This document shows, in pieces, positions 16,483-27,535 of a stretch of 32,031 bases of DNA (positions within the stretch are counted from its first letter, which is position 1; each line of letters opens with the position of its first letter). Where the stretch lies: the NCBI GenBank assembly GCA_017983955.1, contig JAGOAJ010000031.1:1-32031 (forward strand), given 5' to 3'. A model generated the notes under the pieces. It worked only from the letters and a program-made list of their open reading frames with translations. It did not search any database and was not told where the DNA came from. Position numbers and translations under genes: made by a program. The stretch comes from Burkholderiaceae bacterium (GTDB taxonomy: Bacteria > Pseudomonadota > Gammaproteobacteria > Burkholderiales > Burkholderiaceae_B).

Positions 16483-17574
16483 TTACAAGGTCACTGCTTG
16501 ACGACGTTCAGATTCCAGATAGTCTTTGGACTGCATCTCCATGATGCGTGACACCGTACGATGAAACTCGCCCGACATGGGCCCATCGGTATACAGTTCA
16601 TCTGGCTCGCATTCCGCCAGCATAATCAGTTTAACCTTATGGTCGTAAAATACGTCCACCAGCCAGGTAAAGCGCCGCGCCTCAGAGGCATGCCGTGCAC
16701 CCATGCGGGGCACATCGGACAGCATGACAGTGTTGTAGCGACTGGCCAGCTCCAGGTAGTCGTTCTGTGAGCGTGGACCACCGCATAAGGTCGCAAAATC
16801 GAACCATACGATGCTACCGCCACGGGCCACGGCCTTAAGCTGCCTGTTTTCTATGGTCAATACCGGGTCCAGTACTGCCGTATCCAGCAGGCGCTCAAAG
16901 TAATCGGCAAACTCCTGGCGGTTGACTGGCGTCAAGGGCGACAGATAGGTGCGCAATTGCTCCATGGTGCGGCGACGATAATCCACCCCCACGTCCACAT
17001 TGACGATATCCATGCGCTCTTCGATGAGCTTGATGGCGGGTAGTATGCGATCCCTGTGTAGACCATCAGGATACAGTCCCGACGGCGGGTAATTGGATGT
17101 CATGATAAATGATGTACCGTGCTCGAATAGCTTAAGCAGAAGACGGTACAGTATCATCGCATCGGCAATATCGGACACGTGAAATTCGTCAAAGCAAATA
17201 AGACGATAACGCCGCGCGATGCGACGCGCCACCTCGTCCAGCGGATCGGATTGCCCCTTGACTTGGTCCAGTTCGCGATGCACGCCACGCATGAATTCGT
17301 GAAAATGCAGCCGGGTCTTGCGCTTGACGGGAACCGACTGATAGAAAGCATCCATCAGAAAGCTTTTGCCGCGCCCCACGCCGCCCCACAAATAGACGCC
17401 GCGCGGTACATCGGGACGCTTGAAGATTTTCTTCAGGGCCGACGAACGGCTTTGCCGGAAAGCCACCCAATCATCAAAATAGGCCTGCAGGCGATCGATG
17501 GCTTGCTCTTGAGCCAGATCGGACGTATAGCCGCGATCTTCCAATGCCTGATGGTAATACTGCAGAACATTCAT
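16483..17574 (-). CDS. zapE: Cell division ATPase ZapE (AFG1-like)
   Basis: ZapE is a membrane-associated AAA-type ATPase that joins the divisome late and modulates FtsZ rings; its family includes mitochondrial AFG1/Lace1. The 363-residue product has Walker A GGVGRGKS (64-71), a FHEFM motif after the first helix, Walker B LICFDEFHVSD (Asp129, Glu130) and TSNYPPSGLYPDGLHRDRI, all characteristic. It precedes trpS on the same strand. The start at 17574 lacks a clear ribosome site, and a terminator hairpin of the upstream odh operon ends 23 bases before it. Its promoter must therefore lie within the lpdA 3' end or in that narrow gap, or it depends on read-through. Confidence 0.94.
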   Translation of the reverse strand: MNVLQYYHQALEDRGYTSDLAQEQAIDRLQAYFDDWVAFRQSRSSALKKIFKRPDVPRGVYLWGGVGRGKSFLMDAFYQSVPVKRKTRLHFHEFMRGVHRELDQVKGQSDPLDEVARRIARRYRLICFDEFHVSDIADAMILYRLLLKLFEHGTSFIMTSNYPPSGLYPDGLHRDRILPAIKLIEERMDIVNVDVGVDYRRRTMEQLRTYLSPLTPVNRQEFADYFERLLDTAVLDPVLTIENRQLKAVARGGSIVWFDFATLCGGPRSQNDYLELASRYNTVMLSDVPRMGARHASEARRFTWLVDVFYDHKVKLIMLAECEPDELYTDGPMSGEFHRTVSRIMEMQSKDYLESERRQAVTL

Positions 17575-17597
17575 GAGAAATACAGACTCTAATAACA

Positions 17598-17629
17598 GAA
17601 AAAGGGCGAGTCACTGCCCGCCCTTTTTC
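17598..17629 (-). terminator. Terminator of the odhA-odhB-lpdA operon
   Basis: GAAAAAGGGCG and CGCCCTTTTTC form an 11-bp stem around a 10-base loop. Read on the minus strand the descending arm ends in CGCCCTTTTTC, a classic intrinsic terminator. It begins 28 bases after the lpdA stop and ends just upstream of zapE. Confidence 0.85.
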
Positions 17630-17656
17630 AGGAGACACTACACGACAAGAATATGC

Positions 17657-19084
17657 TTAGAAATTTAGCGTGCGCTTGTCAACAGCCAATGCGGCCTCTT
17701 TCATGGATTCCGATAAGGTCGGATGAGCATGACAGATACGCGCAATGTCTTCGGCTGCACCACGGAACTCCATGATGGTGACGGCTTCGGCGATCAATTC
17801 AGAGGCTTGTGGCCCCACGATATGCACGCCCAGGACTTCGTCGGTTTTGGCATCAGCCAAAATCTTAACGAAACCTGTGGTGTCGCCCAGCGCCCGCGCA
17901 CGGCCGTTGGCCATGAAAGGGAAGCTGCCCGCTTTGTAGTCCACGCCGTCAGCCTTCAGTTGCTGCTCGTTCCTGCCCACCCAGGAAATTTCTGGAGAGG
18001 TGTAAATAACCCAGGGAATGGTGCCAAAATTGACATGGCCATGCTGGCCAGCAATACGTTCAGCCACAGCCACGCCTTCGTGTTCTGCCTTGTGCGCCAG
18101 CATAGGACCACGCACTACGTCACCTACCGCCCAGACATTGGGCAAGTTGGTTTTGCAGTCATCATCCACAGCGATAAAACCGCGCTCGTCCAATTTCAGA
18201 CCTACGGTTTCCACGCCTAGACCGACCACATGAGGCACGCGGCCTATGGAGACGATAAGCTTATCAACCACCAAGCTTAGTTCCTTGCCTGCCGCGTCTG
18301 TGTAGGGCACGGTCACGGACTTGTCGTTGGCAACAACCTTGCCAATTTTCACGCCCGTTTGTATGTCCAGACCTTGCTTGACGAAGGCTTTTTGGGCTTC
18401 TTTAGCGACCTGCTGATCAACCGCACCCAAAAATTCAGGCATGGCTTCCAGTATGGTGACCTGAGCACCCAGGCGACGCCAAACGCTGCCCATTTCCAGG
18501 CCGATGACGCCAGCGCCGATCACGCCCAGCGTTTTCGGTACGGCAGGAATACGCAATGCCCCATCGTTGGACAAAACCTGAGTTTCATCGAAAGGCAGAT
18601 CGGGCAAGGCACGCGCCGAGGAACCCGTGGCAACAATCACATGCTTAGCCACCAGATCTTCGTCGGACGAACCAGATACCTTAATGGCCCAACCGCCATC
18701 CACCTGAGCTACAAACGAACCGGTGCCATGGAAGAAAGACACTTTGTTCTTTTTGAACAAATATAGGATGCCGTCGTTGTTTTGCTTGACCACGGTGTTC
18801 TTGCGGCCCAGCAAGGTATCCAGCTTAAGCGTTACGCCCTGCACTTCTATGCCGTGTTCGGCGAAGTGCGTGTTGACCTGTTCGTAGTGTTCTGACGACT
18901 GCAACAAGGCCTTGGAGGGTATGCACCCTACGTTGGTGCAAGTACCGCCTAATGCGGGCTTGCCATCGGCATTGGTGGCGGCGTCTACACATGCCACCGA
19001 CATGCCTAGCTGTGCGGCGCGTATCGCCGCGATATAGCCGCCTGGGCCTGCGCCCAGGACGACAACGTCAAATTGTTTAGCCAT
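17657..19084 (-). CDS. lpdA: Dihydrolipoyl dehydrogenase (E3)
   Basis: E3 reoxidises the dihydrolipoyl groups of the 2-oxoglutarate dehydrogenase complex, passing electrons to NAD+ through FAD. The 475-residue product has the FAD-binding [17 protein letters not shown] at the N-terminus, the redox-active disulfide motif [13 protein letters not shown] (Cys49, Cys54), and an NAD-binding [16 protein letters not shown]. The C-terminal catalytic HAHPTLSE carries the His-Glu dyad. It is the third gene of odhA-odhB-lpdA, 32 bases after odhB, and a terminator follows. The position suggests it is the dedicated E3 of this complex (odhL in related species). Confidence 0.96.
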   Translation of the reverse strand: MAKQFDVVVLGAGPGGYIAAIRAAQLGMSVACVDAATNADGKPALGGTCTNVGCIPSKALLQSSEHYEQVNTHFAEHGIEVQGVTLKLDTLLGRKNTVVKQNNDGILYLFKKNKVSFFHGTGSFVAQVDGGWAIKVSGSSDEDLVAKHVIVATGSSARALPDLPFDETQVLSNDGALRIPAVPKTLGVIGAGVIGLEMGSVWRRLGAQVTILEAMPEFLGAVDQQVAKEAQKAFVKQGLDIQTGVKIGKVVANDKSVTVPYTDAAGKELSLVVDKLIVSIGRVPHVVGLGVETVGLKLDERGFIAVDDDCKTNLPNVWAVGDVVRGPMLAHKAEHEGVAVAERIAGQHGHVNFGTIPWVIYTSPEISWVGRNEQQLKADGVDYKAGSFPFMANGRARALGDTTGFVKILADAKTDEVLGVHIVGPQASELIAEAVTIMEFRGAAEDIARICHAHPTLSESMKEAALAVDKRTLNF

Positions 19085-19116
19085 AGTAATTACCTAAATC
19101 AGAGTGGAAGCGGACT

Positions 19117-20313
19117 TTAGACGTCTAGCAACAAACGTTGTGGGTCTTCCAGCGCTTCTTTGATGGCCACCAACGCCAACACGGCTTCACGACCATCAAT
19201 AATGCGGTGGTCGTAGGACATAGCCAAGTAATTCATAGGACGAATAACGATTTGACCATTCTCGACAACAGCACGGTCTTTAGTGGCATGTATGCCCAGT
19301 ATGGCTGACTGGGGAGGGTTAATAATTGGCGTCGACAGCATGGAACCAAACACGCCACCATTCGAGATAGAGAAGGTGCCGCCTGTCAGTTCTTCCAGGG
19401 TCAACTTGCCGTCGCGAGCACGAGTGCCAAAGTCGGCAATTTGCTTTTCGATGTCGGCGATGGACATTTGGTCGGCATTGCGCAAAATAGGCACGACCAG
19501 ACCACGTGGGCTGCCCACTGCGATACCGATATCAAAGTAGCCGTGGTAAATGATGTCTTTGCCATCTACCGACGCATTGACGACCGGGTATTTCTTCAGG
19601 GCCGCAACGGCAGCCTTGACGAAGAAAGACGTGAAGCCCAGCTTGACGCCATGTTCTTTTTCGAACTGGTCTTTGTATTTTTTGCGCAGATCCAGTATGC
19701 CCTGCATATTGACTTCGTTAAACGTAGTCAATATGGCGTTATCAGCTTGGGATTGCAGCAAGCGCTCTGCGACACGAGCACGCAGACGGCTCATGGGCAC
19801 GCGCTGTTCTGGACGACCATCCAAGGACATCGTGGGCGGAGCAACTGGTGCGACTGCCTTTTTGGCGGGCGCGTTGCCAGCCTGCTGAGCGTCATCTTTA
19901 GTGATACGACCGCCACGGCCAGTACCTTCGACAGTCGCGGGATCTACGCCTTTTTCAGTCAGAATTTTACCGGCGGCGGGCGAAGCAATGACTGTCGTGG
20001 ACGACACAGCAGCGGCAGCGGCTGCCACAGGGGCTGCCTGCGCGGCTGGCGCCGCTGCTACCGTGGCCTTGCCTTCGGTATCTATACGCGCCAGTACTTC
20101 ACCCGAAGTGACGGTGCTGCCGTCACCCTTGACGATTTCCTTAAGCACACCAGAGACGGGTGCAGGTACTTCAAGCACCACTTTATCGGTTTCGACGTCG
20201 ATCAGGATCTCGTCGGCTTCGATGGCGTCGCCAGGTTGTTTCTTCCAGTTGAGCAGCGTTGCCTCGGACACCGACTCGGACAACTGGGGAACGAGAACAT
20301 CAATAATAGCCAT
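19117..20313 (-). CDS. odhB: Dihydrolipoamide succinyltransferase (2-oxoglutarate dehydrogenase E2)
   Basis: E2 transfers the succinyl group from E1 to CoA through a swinging lipoyl arm and forms the core of the complex. The 398-residue product has one lipoyl domain at 1-78, with the lipoylated lysine at 44 in [14 protein letters not shown]. An Ala/Pro linker is followed by a peripheral subunit-binding domain at about 108-150 ([15 protein letters not shown], then [10 protein letters not shown]). The catalytic domain ends with [13 protein letters not shown], which holds His369 and Asp373. It lies between odhA and lpdA with short gaps. Succinyl rather than acetyl specificity is inferred from the E1 partner and overall pattern. 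The E. coli name is sucB. Confidence 0.96.
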   Translation of the reverse strand: MAIIDVLVPQLSESVSEATLLNWKKQPGDAIEADEILIDVETDKVVLEVPAPVSGVLKEIVKGDGSTVTSGEVLARIDTEGKATVAAAPAAQAAPVAAAAAAVSSTTVIASPAAGKILTEKGVDPATVEGTGRGGRITKDDAQQAGNAPAKKAVAPVAPPTMSLDGRPEQRVPMSRLRARVAERLLQSQADNAILTTFNEVNMQGILDLRKKYKDQFEKEHGVKLGFTSFFVKAAVAALKKYPVVNASVDGKDIIYHGYFDIGIAVGSPRGLVVPILRNADQMSIADIEKQIADFGTRARDGKLTLEELTGGTFSISNGGVFGSMLSTPIINPPQSAILGIHATKDRAVVENGQIVIRPMNYLAMSYDHRIIDGREAVLALVAIKEALEDPQRLLLDV

Positions 20314-20341
20314 AATATGTATTCCGTTATAAAAATATTCG

Positions 20342-23212
20342 TTACTTGGTCAGCATAGCGCTTTTGAACTTGACGGCAAATGCCTGATCCAGCAAAGCAC
20401 GTTGCTGTTCCAGGTGTTTAGCCAGGTAACCAACCGCTGGAGAAGCCGACGGCGCGCGTCCTGCATAGCCCAACTTTTGGCCCTCGGTCATGTTTTCATA
20501 GAGATGATGCTGTATATAGAACCACGGCCCTTGGTTTTGCGGCTCGTCCTGGACCCACACAATTTCCACGGCATTGCTGTACTTTTGCAATTCGGCCTGG
20601 AATGCCTTGTGGGCAAAGGGATAAAGCTGCTCGACACGCAAAATGGCCACGTCCTTGCGGGCAACGTCTGTTCTGGCATGCACCAGATCGAAATAGACCT
20701 TGCCTGAACACACCAATATGCGTTTAACGTCGTCGGGATTGATGGTCGCGTCTTGTTCACCAATGACAGGCAGGAACTGGCCGGTCGCCAAATCAGATAG
20801 TGGCGACGAAGCATCCTTGTTGCGCAGCAACGACTTGGGCGTGAAGATAACCAGCGGCTTGCGGAAAGGCCGTATCATCTGGCGGCGCAAAACGTGGAAA
20901 ATCTGCGAACTGTTGGTCGGCTGCACGGCCTGTATGTTGTTGTCAGCACACAGCTGCAAGAAGCGTTCTATACGGGCGGAAGAGTGTTCCGGACCCTGGC
21001 CTTCATAACCGTGTGGCAACATCAGGGTCAAACCGCAATGACGACCCCACTTGGCTTCGCCAGACGTAATGAACTGATCTATGACGACTTGGGCGCCGTT
21101 GACGAAGTCACCAAACTGACCTTCCCAGATGGTCAAGGTATTAGGTTCGGTGGTGGCATAACCGTATTCAAACGCCAACACTGCTTCTTCGGATAAGACC
21201 GAGTCTATGACCGTAAATGGTGCCTGGGTATCCGAGACATTTTGCAGCGGAATATAGGTACCGTCATCCCAGCGTTCGCGCTTCTGGTCGTGCAGCACGG
21301 CATGGCGGTGTGTAAACGTACCGCGCCCCGAGTCCTGACCGGTAATCCGTATGGCATAACCACTGGCTACCAATGTGGCAAAAGCCAGGTGTTCGCCCAT
21401 ACCCCAGTCCAGGTTTTGTTCGCCCTGAGCCATCTTGCGACGCTCGTTAAGTAGACGATTGACCAAACTGTGGGGGGTAAAATCTTCGGGAACTGTGCAA
21501 AGCTTTTCGCCGATGCGAGTCAGTTCGGCCGCTGCCACAGCAGTGTCCGCCTGATCCGTCCATTTAGCGTTCAAGAATGGCGACCAGTCGGTGGCGTACT
21601 TGTTTTTGTAGTCGGTCAGTACAGGTTCGATAGTGCGCTGGCCGTCTTCCATAAGCTGGCGGTAGTCCTTGACCATTTGGTCCGGTTCGCCTTCGGTCAG
21701 CACATTCTGAGCAATCAGCTTGTCAGCATAAAGCTTACGTGTGCCGGGGTGCTTGCCTATGCTTTTGTACATCAGGGGCTGAGTAAGCGACGGCGTGTCC
21801 TGTTCGTTATGGCCCAGCTTGCGGAAGCAGACAATATCGACGACCACATCGTGACCGAATTTCTGACGATAATCCAAAGCCAGCTGAGTGGCATAAACCA
21901 CCGCTTCTGGGTCGTCGCCATTAACGTGAAATACCGGGGCTTCTATCATCTTGACCACGTCGGTGCAATACAGTGTGGAACGTGTATCGCGTGGGTCTGA
22001 GGTGGTGAAACCAATTTGGTTGTTGATGACGATGTGCAGCGTGCCACCGGTGCCATAACCACGCGTTTGCGCCAGGTTAAGGGTTTCCATGACCACGCCC
22101 TGCCCTGCAAAGGCGGCGTCGCCATGCACCAGCACAGGCAGTACTTGCACGCCTTCGGTGTCGCCACGGCGATCTTGGCGAGCACGCACGCTACCTTCAA
22201 CCACAGGGTTGACGATTTCCAGGTGCGAGGGGTTGAAAGCCAGCGACAGGTGAACGGGTCCACCTGCCGTGGACAGATCGCTGGAAAAACCATTGTGGTA
22301 TTTCACGTCGCCATCGGTCAGGCCTTCGATGTGTTTGCCTTCAAATTCAGCAAACAATTCACCTGGCATCTTGCCCATGATGTTGACCAGCATGTTCAGG
22401 CGCCCACGATGAGCCATGCCCACGATGATTTCCTGCACGCCGTTTTCCCCGGCATGGTTAACCACCACGTCCATGCTGGCAATAAAGCTTTCACCGCCTT
22501 CCAGCGAGAAACGCTTCTGACCTACGTATTTAGTGTGCAGGAAACGTTCCAGGCCTTCGGCCTCGGTTAGTTGCTGCAGAATATTACGTTTGTGCTCTGC
22601 GGTATACGATGGTACTCCTGATGTGGATTCCAGCCTTTCCTGTATCCAGCGCTTCGCAGCGGGATCGGACATGTGCATGAATTCCACACCGACGCTTTGG
22701 CAGTAGGTATCGCGCAACGCCTTGAGCATGTCGCGCATGGTCATGGTGTCGGCTTTGGTGAAATAGGTATTGGTGGCTGAGTACACCAGGTCCAGATCGG
22801 CCTCGGTCAACCCGTAGAAACTGGGGTCCAGTTCTGGGATTAATGGCCTATCTTGACGCTTTAGCGGATCCAGCTGTGCAAAGCGCGCGCCCAGTGAACG
22901 ATAGGCGGCAATAATGGACTGCACATAGACCTGCTTGCCAGCCACAGCCAGGTCAGGTTTATGGGCCTGCTGCACGAAAGCATTGGCTTTAGCGCGCTGG
23001 GCGAAAGATTCAACGATGGGAGCGTGGGCCTGGTCACGCGTGCCTTCGGCACCATCCGTGGCAGGCTGGTGCTGCAACTGGTCGAAATAATCTCGCCATT
23101 TTTCCGATACGGACCCGGGATCGTCAAGGTAGGACTCGTAGAGTTCCTCGACGTAGGGGGCATTGCTGCCAAACAGGTAGGAGTTGGATAAAAGTTCTAT
23201 TTCCGATGACAT
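20342..23212 (-). CDS. odhA: 2-oxoglutarate dehydrogenase E1 component
   Basis: E1 is the thiamine-diphosphate enzyme that decarboxylates 2-oxoglutarate in the TCA cycle. The 956-residue product has the usual E1 length and the N-terminal [20 protein letters not shown] segment, which suits binding to E2. Characteristic motifs follow: [58 protein letters not shown], and the transketolase-like C-terminal part with [21 protein letters not shown] good ribosome site AGGTGA lies nine bases before the ATG. It heads the operon odhA-odhB-lpdA. The 308-base upstream gap contains a small candidate ORF and a hairpin. The E. coli name is sucA. Confidence 0.97.
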   Translation of the reverse strand: MSSEIELLSNSYLFGSNAPYVEELYESYLDDPGSVSEKWRDYFDQLQHQPATDGAEGTRDQAHAPIVESFAQRAKANAFVQQAHKPDLAVAGKQVYVQSIIAAYRSLGARFAQLDPLKRQDRPLIPELDPSFYGLTEADLDLVYSATNTYFTKADTMTMRDMLKALRDTYCQSVGVEFMHMSDPAAKRWIQERLESTSGVPSYTAEHKRNILQQLTEAEGLERFLHTKYVGQKRFSLEGGESFIASMDVVVNHAGENGVQEIIVGMAHRGRLNMLVNIMGKMPGELFAEFEGKHIEGLTDGDVKYHNGFSSDLSTAGGPVHLSLAFNPSHLEIVNPVVEGSVRARQDRRGDTEGVQVLPVLVHGDAAFAGQGVVMETLNLAQTRGYGTGGTLHIVINNQIGFTTSDPRDTRSTLYCTDVVKMIEAPVFHVNGDDPEAVVYATQLALDYRQKFGHDVVVDIVCFRKLGHNEQDTPSLTQPLMYKSIGKHPGTRKLYADKLIAQNVLTEGEPDQMVKDYRQLMEDGQRTIEPVLTDYKNKYATDWSPFLNAKWTDQADTAVAAAELTRIGEKLCTVPEDFTPHSLVNRLLNERRKMAQGEQNLDWGMGEHLAFATLVASGYAIRITGQDSGRGTFTHRHAVLHDQKRERWDDGTYIPLQNVSDTQAPFTVIDSVLSEEAVLAFEYGYATTEPNTLTIWEGQFGDFVNGAQVVIDQFITSGEAKWGRHCGLTLMLPHGYEGQGPEHSSARIERFLQLCADNNIQAVQPTNSSQIFHVLRRQMIRPFRKPLVIFTPKSLLRNKDASSPLSDLATGQFLPVIGEQDATINPDDVKRILVCSGKVYFDLVHARTDVARKDVAILRVEQLYPFAHKAFQAELQKYSNAVEIVWVQDEPQNQGPWFYIQHHLYENMTEGQKLGYAGRAPSASPAVGYLAKHLEQQRALLDQAFAVKFKSAMLTK

Positions 23213-23520
23213 ATAAACGCTTCACCTATCCGAGTGTCTCACTCGTTATGATGCAGGGGACAACCTTCCGCGACACGGCCAGACCGGTTAGCGGATAGCG
23301 GGGCAGAAGGCAACAGTACGACGCCTTGATAAGCCGTATTCATACTAGTATACCCTTGAAGGTATCCGTTCTTGGCCCAGCCTTGGCTAAACACCAAGCA
23401 AAAGAACAAAAGCGTTGGCATTAACAAACACCCTGCCAGCCCAGCATGTGATAGCGTACGGCCTTACACTACGGAAATCAGACTTCCAAACAATCATCAT
23501 CTCCAAGGAGCCCCTCCATC
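23213..23520. other. Divergent control region between odhA and maeB
   Basis: This 308-base gap carries the leaders of two divergent genes. On the minus side a 6-bp hairpin (CGAGTG/CACTCG, 23231-23245) lies just before the odhA ribosome site. A palindrome ATACTAGTAT is at 23342-23351, next to a TATACT that could be a -10 box on the minus strand, though it has no good -35. On the plus side AAGGAG at 23505-23510 serves maeB. I could not identify a full promoter for either gene. Confidence 0.5.
23239..23421 (-). CDS. Possible small protein in the odhA leader (60 residues)
   Basis: An ATG-started frame of 60 codons lies on the odhA strand and stops 26 bases before odhA. The predicted N-terminus MPTLLFFCLVFSQGWAKN is hydrophobic and ends in a signal-peptide-like AXA-type region, but it lacks the usual positive charge. 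The rest has no recognised domain. AGGG nine bases upstream is a weak ribosome site. If the TATACT inside it is the odhA -10 box, the frame would not be on the odhA transcript. It may well be a chance ORF. Confidence 0.2.
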   Translation of the reverse strand: MPTLLFFCLVFSQGWAKNGYLQGYTSMNTAYQGVVLLPSAPLSANRSGRVAEGCPLHHNE

Positions 23521-25815
23521 ATGGACGCCAACGCCGATTTCGCTAAACTTGCCCTGGATTATCACGCCTACCCTACGCCAGGCAAAATCTCGGTCATGCC
23601 AACCAAACCACTCGCCCACCAAGACGATCTGTCCCTGGCCTATTCGCCTGGCGTCGCGGTGGCCTGTATGGCCATCTATGCCGACGGTGAAGACGCAGCG
23701 GCCAAATACACCTCACGTTCCAATCTGGTTGGCGTTATTACCAACGGCACGGCGGTACTGGGCCTGGGCAATATAGGCCCGCTGGCTGCGAAACCTGTGA
23801 TGGAAGGCAAAGGTTGTTTATTTAAAAAATTCGCCGGCATAGACGTGTTTGATATAGAGCTGGCCGAAACCGACCCCGACAAGCTAGTCGATATTATTGC
23901 AGCGCTGGAGCCCACCTTGGGCGGCGTCAATCTGGAAGACATCAAAGCACCCGAGTGTTTCTACATCGAAAAGAAACTTCGCGAGCGCATGAAGATCCCA
24001 GTGTTCCACGATGACCAGCATGGCACCGCCATTATTTCCTCGGCCGCAATACTTAACGGCCTGAAAGTGGTGGGTAAAGACATCAGCCAGGTCAAATTAG
24101 TCTGCTCTGGCGCAGGCGCAGCCGCCATCGCCTGCTTGGACTTGCTGGTCTCATTGGGTCTGGAACGCAAAAATACCTATGTGGTGGATTCGCGTGGCGT
24201 CATCTGGGATGGCCGCGACGCCAACATGGAAACCAACAAGGCGCGCTATGCCCAAACCACCGACAGCCGCACACTGGCTGACGTGTGCCAGGACGCCGAC
24301 GTATTCCTAGGCTGCTCGACCGCTGGCGTACTCACCGCCGAGATGGTCACCAGCATGGGCAGGCAGCCGCTTATTCTCGCATTAGCCAACCCCGAGCCTG
24401 AAATTCGCCCAGAAATCGCCAAGGCAGCACGCCCCGACTGCATTATTGCCACCGGGCGTTCCGATTACCCCAATCAGGTCAATAACGTCCTGTGCTTCCC
24501 GTTTATTTTCCGTGGTGCCCTGGATGTGGGCGCCACCGTCATTAACGAAGAAATGAAGCGTGCTTGCGTTCAGGCAATCGCGGAATTAGCCCAAGCCGAG
24601 CAAAACGACGAAGTCGCCCTGGCCTACCCCGGCGAAGAACTGTCCTTCGGACCAGACTACATTATTCCTAAGCCTTTTGACCCCAGACTGATCGTTAAGA
24701 TCGCGCCTGCAGTCGCAGAAGCCGCCATGAAATCCGGCGTGGCCGCCAGGCCCATTACCGATATGGAGGCCTATCGCCAGAAACTGATGGCCTTGGTGTA
24801 TCACTCTGGGCAGTTGATGCGGCCGCTGTTCGCACAGGCCAAAAGCGCACCCAAGCGTGTAATCTACGCCGATGGCGAAGACGAGCGCGTGTTACGTGCC
24901 GTGCAAACCGTGGTTGACGAAAAAATCGCTATGCCCATATTGGTGGGTAGGCCGTCCGTGATAGAAATGCGCCTGAAGAAGTTTGGTCTGCGTTTGGTCA
25001 TAGGTACAGACATAGAAATTGTTAACCCTGAAGGCGATGACCGTTTCCATGAGACCTGGACGGCCTATTACAAACTGATGGCCCGCGAAGGAGTCACCCC
25101 GGACATTGCCAAGGCGATGGTGCGCAAGCACAACTCGCTAATCGCCGCCATGTTGCTGCAACGTGGCGACGCCGACGCCATGCTGTGTGGCGTCGCCAGC
25201 CGTTTTGATAACCAGCTAAAGCACGTACACGACATCATAGGCCTCAAAGAAGGGGCAAAAACCTATGCGGCTATGAATGTCTTGATGCTGCCCACCCAGA
25301 CGCTATTCATTTGCGACACCCACGTCAATCAGGATCCCACAGCAGAACAGATCGCTGACATGACCATACAGGCAGCAGCTGAAGTGTTGCGTTTTGGCGT
25401 AATTCCCAAGGTAGCCCTGCTATCGCACTCTAACTTTGGTAGCCAATTGTCGCCGTCATCCCTGAAAATGGCCGAAGCCAGACGGTTGATCAATGAACGC
25501 GCGCCACAACTAGAAGTCGATGGTGAAATGCATGCCGACTCGGCGTTGTCGGAAAAAATTCGCCTTAAGGCTTTCCCCGACTCGCCGCTTAAAGGTCCTG
25601 CCAATCTGCTGATCATGCCCAATCTGGATACCGGCAACATCACCTACAACATGCTGAAAATGACGGGTAGTAATGGCGTGGCCATGGGCCCCGTGCTGCT
25701 GGGCGCAGCACGCCCGGCACACGTACTGACTACCAGCGCAACCGTCAGGCGCATTGTGAACATGACGGCCCTGGCCGTGGTGGATGCTCAGCAAGAAGTC
25801 GGCGAAGCCATCTAA
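23521..25815 (+). CDS. maeB: NADP-dependent malic enzyme (MaeB type, with phosphotransacetylase-like domain)
   Basis: MaeB decarboxylates malate to pyruvate, giving NADPH and linking the TCA cycle to pyruvate and acetyl-CoA. The 764-residue product has the malic enzyme domain at about 15-150 ([27 protein letters not shown]-type catalytic segments and [13 protein letters not shown]). An NAD(P)-binding domain follows at about 165-400 with [17 protein letters not shown]. The region from about 430 to the end is a phosphotransacetylase-like domain ([32 protein letters not shown], then [18 protein letters not shown]). In this family that domain is thought regulatory, not catalytic. AAGGAG lies ten bases before the ATG. 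It is transcribed away from odhA and towards gltA, and ends in a strong terminator. Confidence 0.95.
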   Translation: MDANADFAKLALDYHAYPTPGKISVMPTKPLAHQDDLSLAYSPGVAVACMAIYADGEDAAAKYTSRSNLVGVITNGTAVLGLGNIGPLAAKPVMEGKGCLFKKFAGIDVFDIELAETDPDKLVDIIAALEPTLGGVNLEDIKAPECFYIEKKLRERMKIPVFHDDQHGTAIISSAAILNGLKVVGKDISQVKLVCSGAGAAAIACLDLLVSLGLERKNTYVVDSRGVIWDGRDANMETNKARYAQTTDSRTLADVCQDADVFLGCSTAGVLTAEMVTSMGRQPLILALANPEPEIRPEIAKAARPDCIIATGRSDYPNQVNNVLCFPFIFRGALDVGATVINEEMKRACVQAIAELAQAEQNDEVALAYPGEELSFGPDYIIPKPFDPRLIVKIAPAVAEAAMKSGVAARPITDMEAYRQKLMALVYHSGQLMRPLFAQAKSAPKRVIYADGEDERVLRAVQTVVDEKIAMPILVGRPSVIEMRLKKFGLRLVIGTDIEIVNPEGDDRFHETWTAYYKLMAREGVTPDIAKAMVRKHNSLIAAMLLQRGDADAMLCGVASRFDNQLKHVHDIIGLKEGAKTYAAMNVLMLPTQTLFICDTHVNQDPTAEQIADMTIQAAAEVLRFGVIPKVALLSHSNFGSQLSPSSLKMAEARRLINERAPQLEVDGEMHADSALSEKIRLKAFPDSPLKGPANLLIMPNLDTGNITYNMLKMTGSNGVAMGPVLLGAARPAHVLTTSATVRRIVNMTALAVVDAQQEVGEAI

Positions 25816-25838
25816 GCTAAACCTCGGTAGTAAACAGC

Positions 25839-25877
25839 AAAAAGCCCTGATTCATGGATTATGAACCAGGGCTTTTT
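25839..25877. terminator. Bidirectional intrinsic terminator after maeB
   Basis: AAAAAGCCCTG at 25839-25849 pairs over 11 bp with CAGGGCTTTTT at 25867-25877. Inside, TTCAT and ATGAA extend the stem after one mismatch, leaving a 5-base loop. T-tracts on both strands let it act for maeB and as a backstop for gltA. Confidence 0.9.
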
Positions 25878-25905
25878 CTATAAGATCTTAGCAAGCAGCA
25901 CACAC

Positions 25906-25933
25906 AAAAAAAGGAAGCTGGGCTTCCCTTTTT
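25906..25933 (-). terminator. Terminator of the sdh-gltA operon
   Basis: GGAAGC at 25913-25918 and GCTTCC at 25922-25927 form a hairpin with a 3-base loop, extended by A-T pairs and one G-T pair. On the minus strand it is followed by seven T. It ends transcription eight bases after the gltA stop and sits back to back with the maeB terminator. Confidence 0.85.
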
Positions 25934-25941
25934 GATCGTGC

Positions 25942-27252
25942 TTACTTGGTGTCGACACCAGGTACGTTACGCGTGTCCTTGCCGGTATACAACTGGCGTG
26001 GACGGCCAATTTTGTATTCTGGATCGGAAAGCATTTCGTTCCACTGAGCGATCCAGCCCACGGTCCGCGCCAAGGCAAAGATTGCCGTGAACAGCTCGGT
26101 GGGTATGCCTATGGCGCGCTGTACTATGCCCGAGTAGAAGTCTACGTTGGGATACAGCTTGCGCTCGACAAAGTATGGGTCTTCCAATGCAATGCGCTCG
26201 ACTTCCATGGCCAGCTTGAACAAGGGGTCGTCATGCAAGCCCAAAGCATCCAGAACTTCACGACAAGTTTCTTGCATCAGCTTGGCGCGCGGATCGTAGT
26301 TTTTGTAGACCCGATGACCAAAACCCATCAGGCGCACGCCAGAGTTCTTGTCCTTGACCTTTTCCATGAACTCGCCGACTTTGGAAATGCCACCGCTAGC
26401 CTGAATGTCTTCCAACATTTTCAGGCAAGCTTCATTGGCACCGCCATGAGCCGGACCCCACAAACAACCCACGCCAGCGGCAATAGCCGCAAAAGGATTG
26501 GTCCCTGACGAACCGCACAGACGCACTGTAGAGGTGGACGCATTCTGTTCGTGGTCAGCGTGCAGGATAAAGATGCGATCTAAAGCGCGCTCTACTACGT
26601 CGTTAACTACATAGTCTTCGCACGGGGTGGCAAACATCATGCGCAAGAAATTGCCGGTGTACGACAGATTGTTTTGCGGATAGATAAAAGGTTGGCCTTG
26701 CGAGTATTTGTATGCCATCGCCACCAGCGTAGGCATCTTGGCAATTAAGCGTATGGCCGACACATGGCGATGATGTGGGTTGGTGACGTCGGTAGAGTCA
26801 TGATAGAACGCCGACAATGCACCGACCAGACCAGTAAGGACGGCCATGGGGTGAGCATCGCGACGGAAGCCACGCAGGAAAAAATGCAACTGCTCGTTCA
26901 CCATGGTGTGATGAGTCACCAGCTGATCGAAGTCATACTTCTGCGTTTCGTCAGGCAGTTCACCATTCAGGATCAAATAGCAAATATCCAGGAACTGGTA
27001 GTTTTCCGCCAGTTGAGCGATAGGGTAACCACGATACTGCAGCTTGCCCTGGTCGCCGTCAATGTATGTAATGCCGGACTCGCAGGATGCAGTAGACAAA
27101 AAGCCCGGATCGTAGGTGAACATGCCGGTTTGGCCATACAGCTTGCGGATGTCTATCACCTCTGGACCCGTTGTACCCCGATAGACGGGGAATTCAATCG
27201 GTGCGCTACCATCAGAAAACGATAGCGTGGCTTTTTTATCAGACAATTGCAT
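25942..27252 (-). CDS. gltA: Citrate synthase (type II)
   Basis: Citrate synthase condenses oxaloacetate and acetyl-CoA, the entry step of the TCA cycle. The 436-residue length and N-terminal beta domain ([36 protein letters not shown]) are those of the hexameric, NADH-sensitive Gram-negative type. Catalytic segments are visible in [30 protein letters not shown] and [15 protein letters not shown], with [17 protein letters not shown] near the end. The ATG at 27252 has AAGGA eight bases upstream; a GTG one codon earlier is less well placed. It follows sdhE by 18 bases and is the last gene of the sdhC-D-A-B-E-gltA run. Confidence 0.97.
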   Translation of the reverse strand: MQLSDKKATLSFSDGSAPIEFPVYRGTTGPEVIDIRKLYGQTGMFTYDPGFLSTASCESGITYIDGDQGKLQYRGYPIAQLAENYQFLDICYLILNGELPDETQKYDFDQLVTHHTMVNEQLHFFLRGFRRDAHPMAVLTGLVGALSAFYHDSTDVTNPHHRHVSAIRLIAKMPTLVAMAYKYSQGQPFIYPQNNLSYTGNFLRMMFATPCEDYVVNDVVERALDRIFILHADHEQNASTSTVRLCGSSGTNPFAAIAAGVGCLWGPAHGGANEACLKMLEDIQASGGISKVGEFMEKVKDKNSGVRLMGFGHRVYKNYDPRAKLMQETCREVLDALGLHDDPLFKLAMEVERIALEDPYFVERKLYPNVDFYSGIVQRAIGIPTELFTAIFALARTVGWIAQWNEMLSDPEYKIGRPRQLYTGKDTRNVPGVDTK

Positions 27253-27270
27253 CACTTTTTTCCTTAAAAA

Positions 27271-27531
27271 TTACAGTGCTTGCATCTGGGAGACCAGTCG
27301 CCGGATATCGGGCGTGTCATACACGCCTTGAACTTCATCTCGGCCCAGCAACACAGTAAGCAAATCGGTATCGTCCATCTCGAACAGCAAAGTAAGGGCG
27401 GACACATCTTGGTCGGTTAATTCTGCTTCGTAATGATCCAAAAACCGCGTGATAATCAGGTCATTTTCCAGCAGCCCGCGGCGTGCGCGCCACCGTAGAC
27501 GCGCACGTTCTAGTTCTGAGAGTTTCCCCAT
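27271..27531 (-). CDS. sdhE: FAD assembly factor SdhE
   Basis: SdhE (YgfY/Sdh5 family, DUF339) is a small cytoplasmic protein that promotes covalent attachment of FAD to the SdhA flavoprotein. The 86-residue product has the family length and the key RGxxE motif as RRGLLENDLI (Arg18, Gly19, Glu22), followed by a helical bundle with a DDTDLLTVLLGR segment. It lies four bases after sdhB, directly within the operon of its target enzyme, which strongly supports the assignment. Confidence 0.94.
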   Translation of the reverse strand: MGKLSELERARLRWRARRGLLENDLIITRFLDHYEAELTDQDVSALTLLFEMDDTDLLTVLLGRDEVQGVYDTPDIRRLVSQMQAL

Positions 27532-27535
27532 GAGC

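Noticed and set aside
19441-20358. 305-codon plus-strand open frame opposite odhB
   Set aside because: It is antisense to a clear E2 gene, with no recognisable protein and unlike-protein composition. It is a by-product of codon bias in odhB.
21470-22000. 176-codon plus-strand frame within odhA
   Set aside because: Antisense to conserved E1 motifs; no ribosome site or domain.
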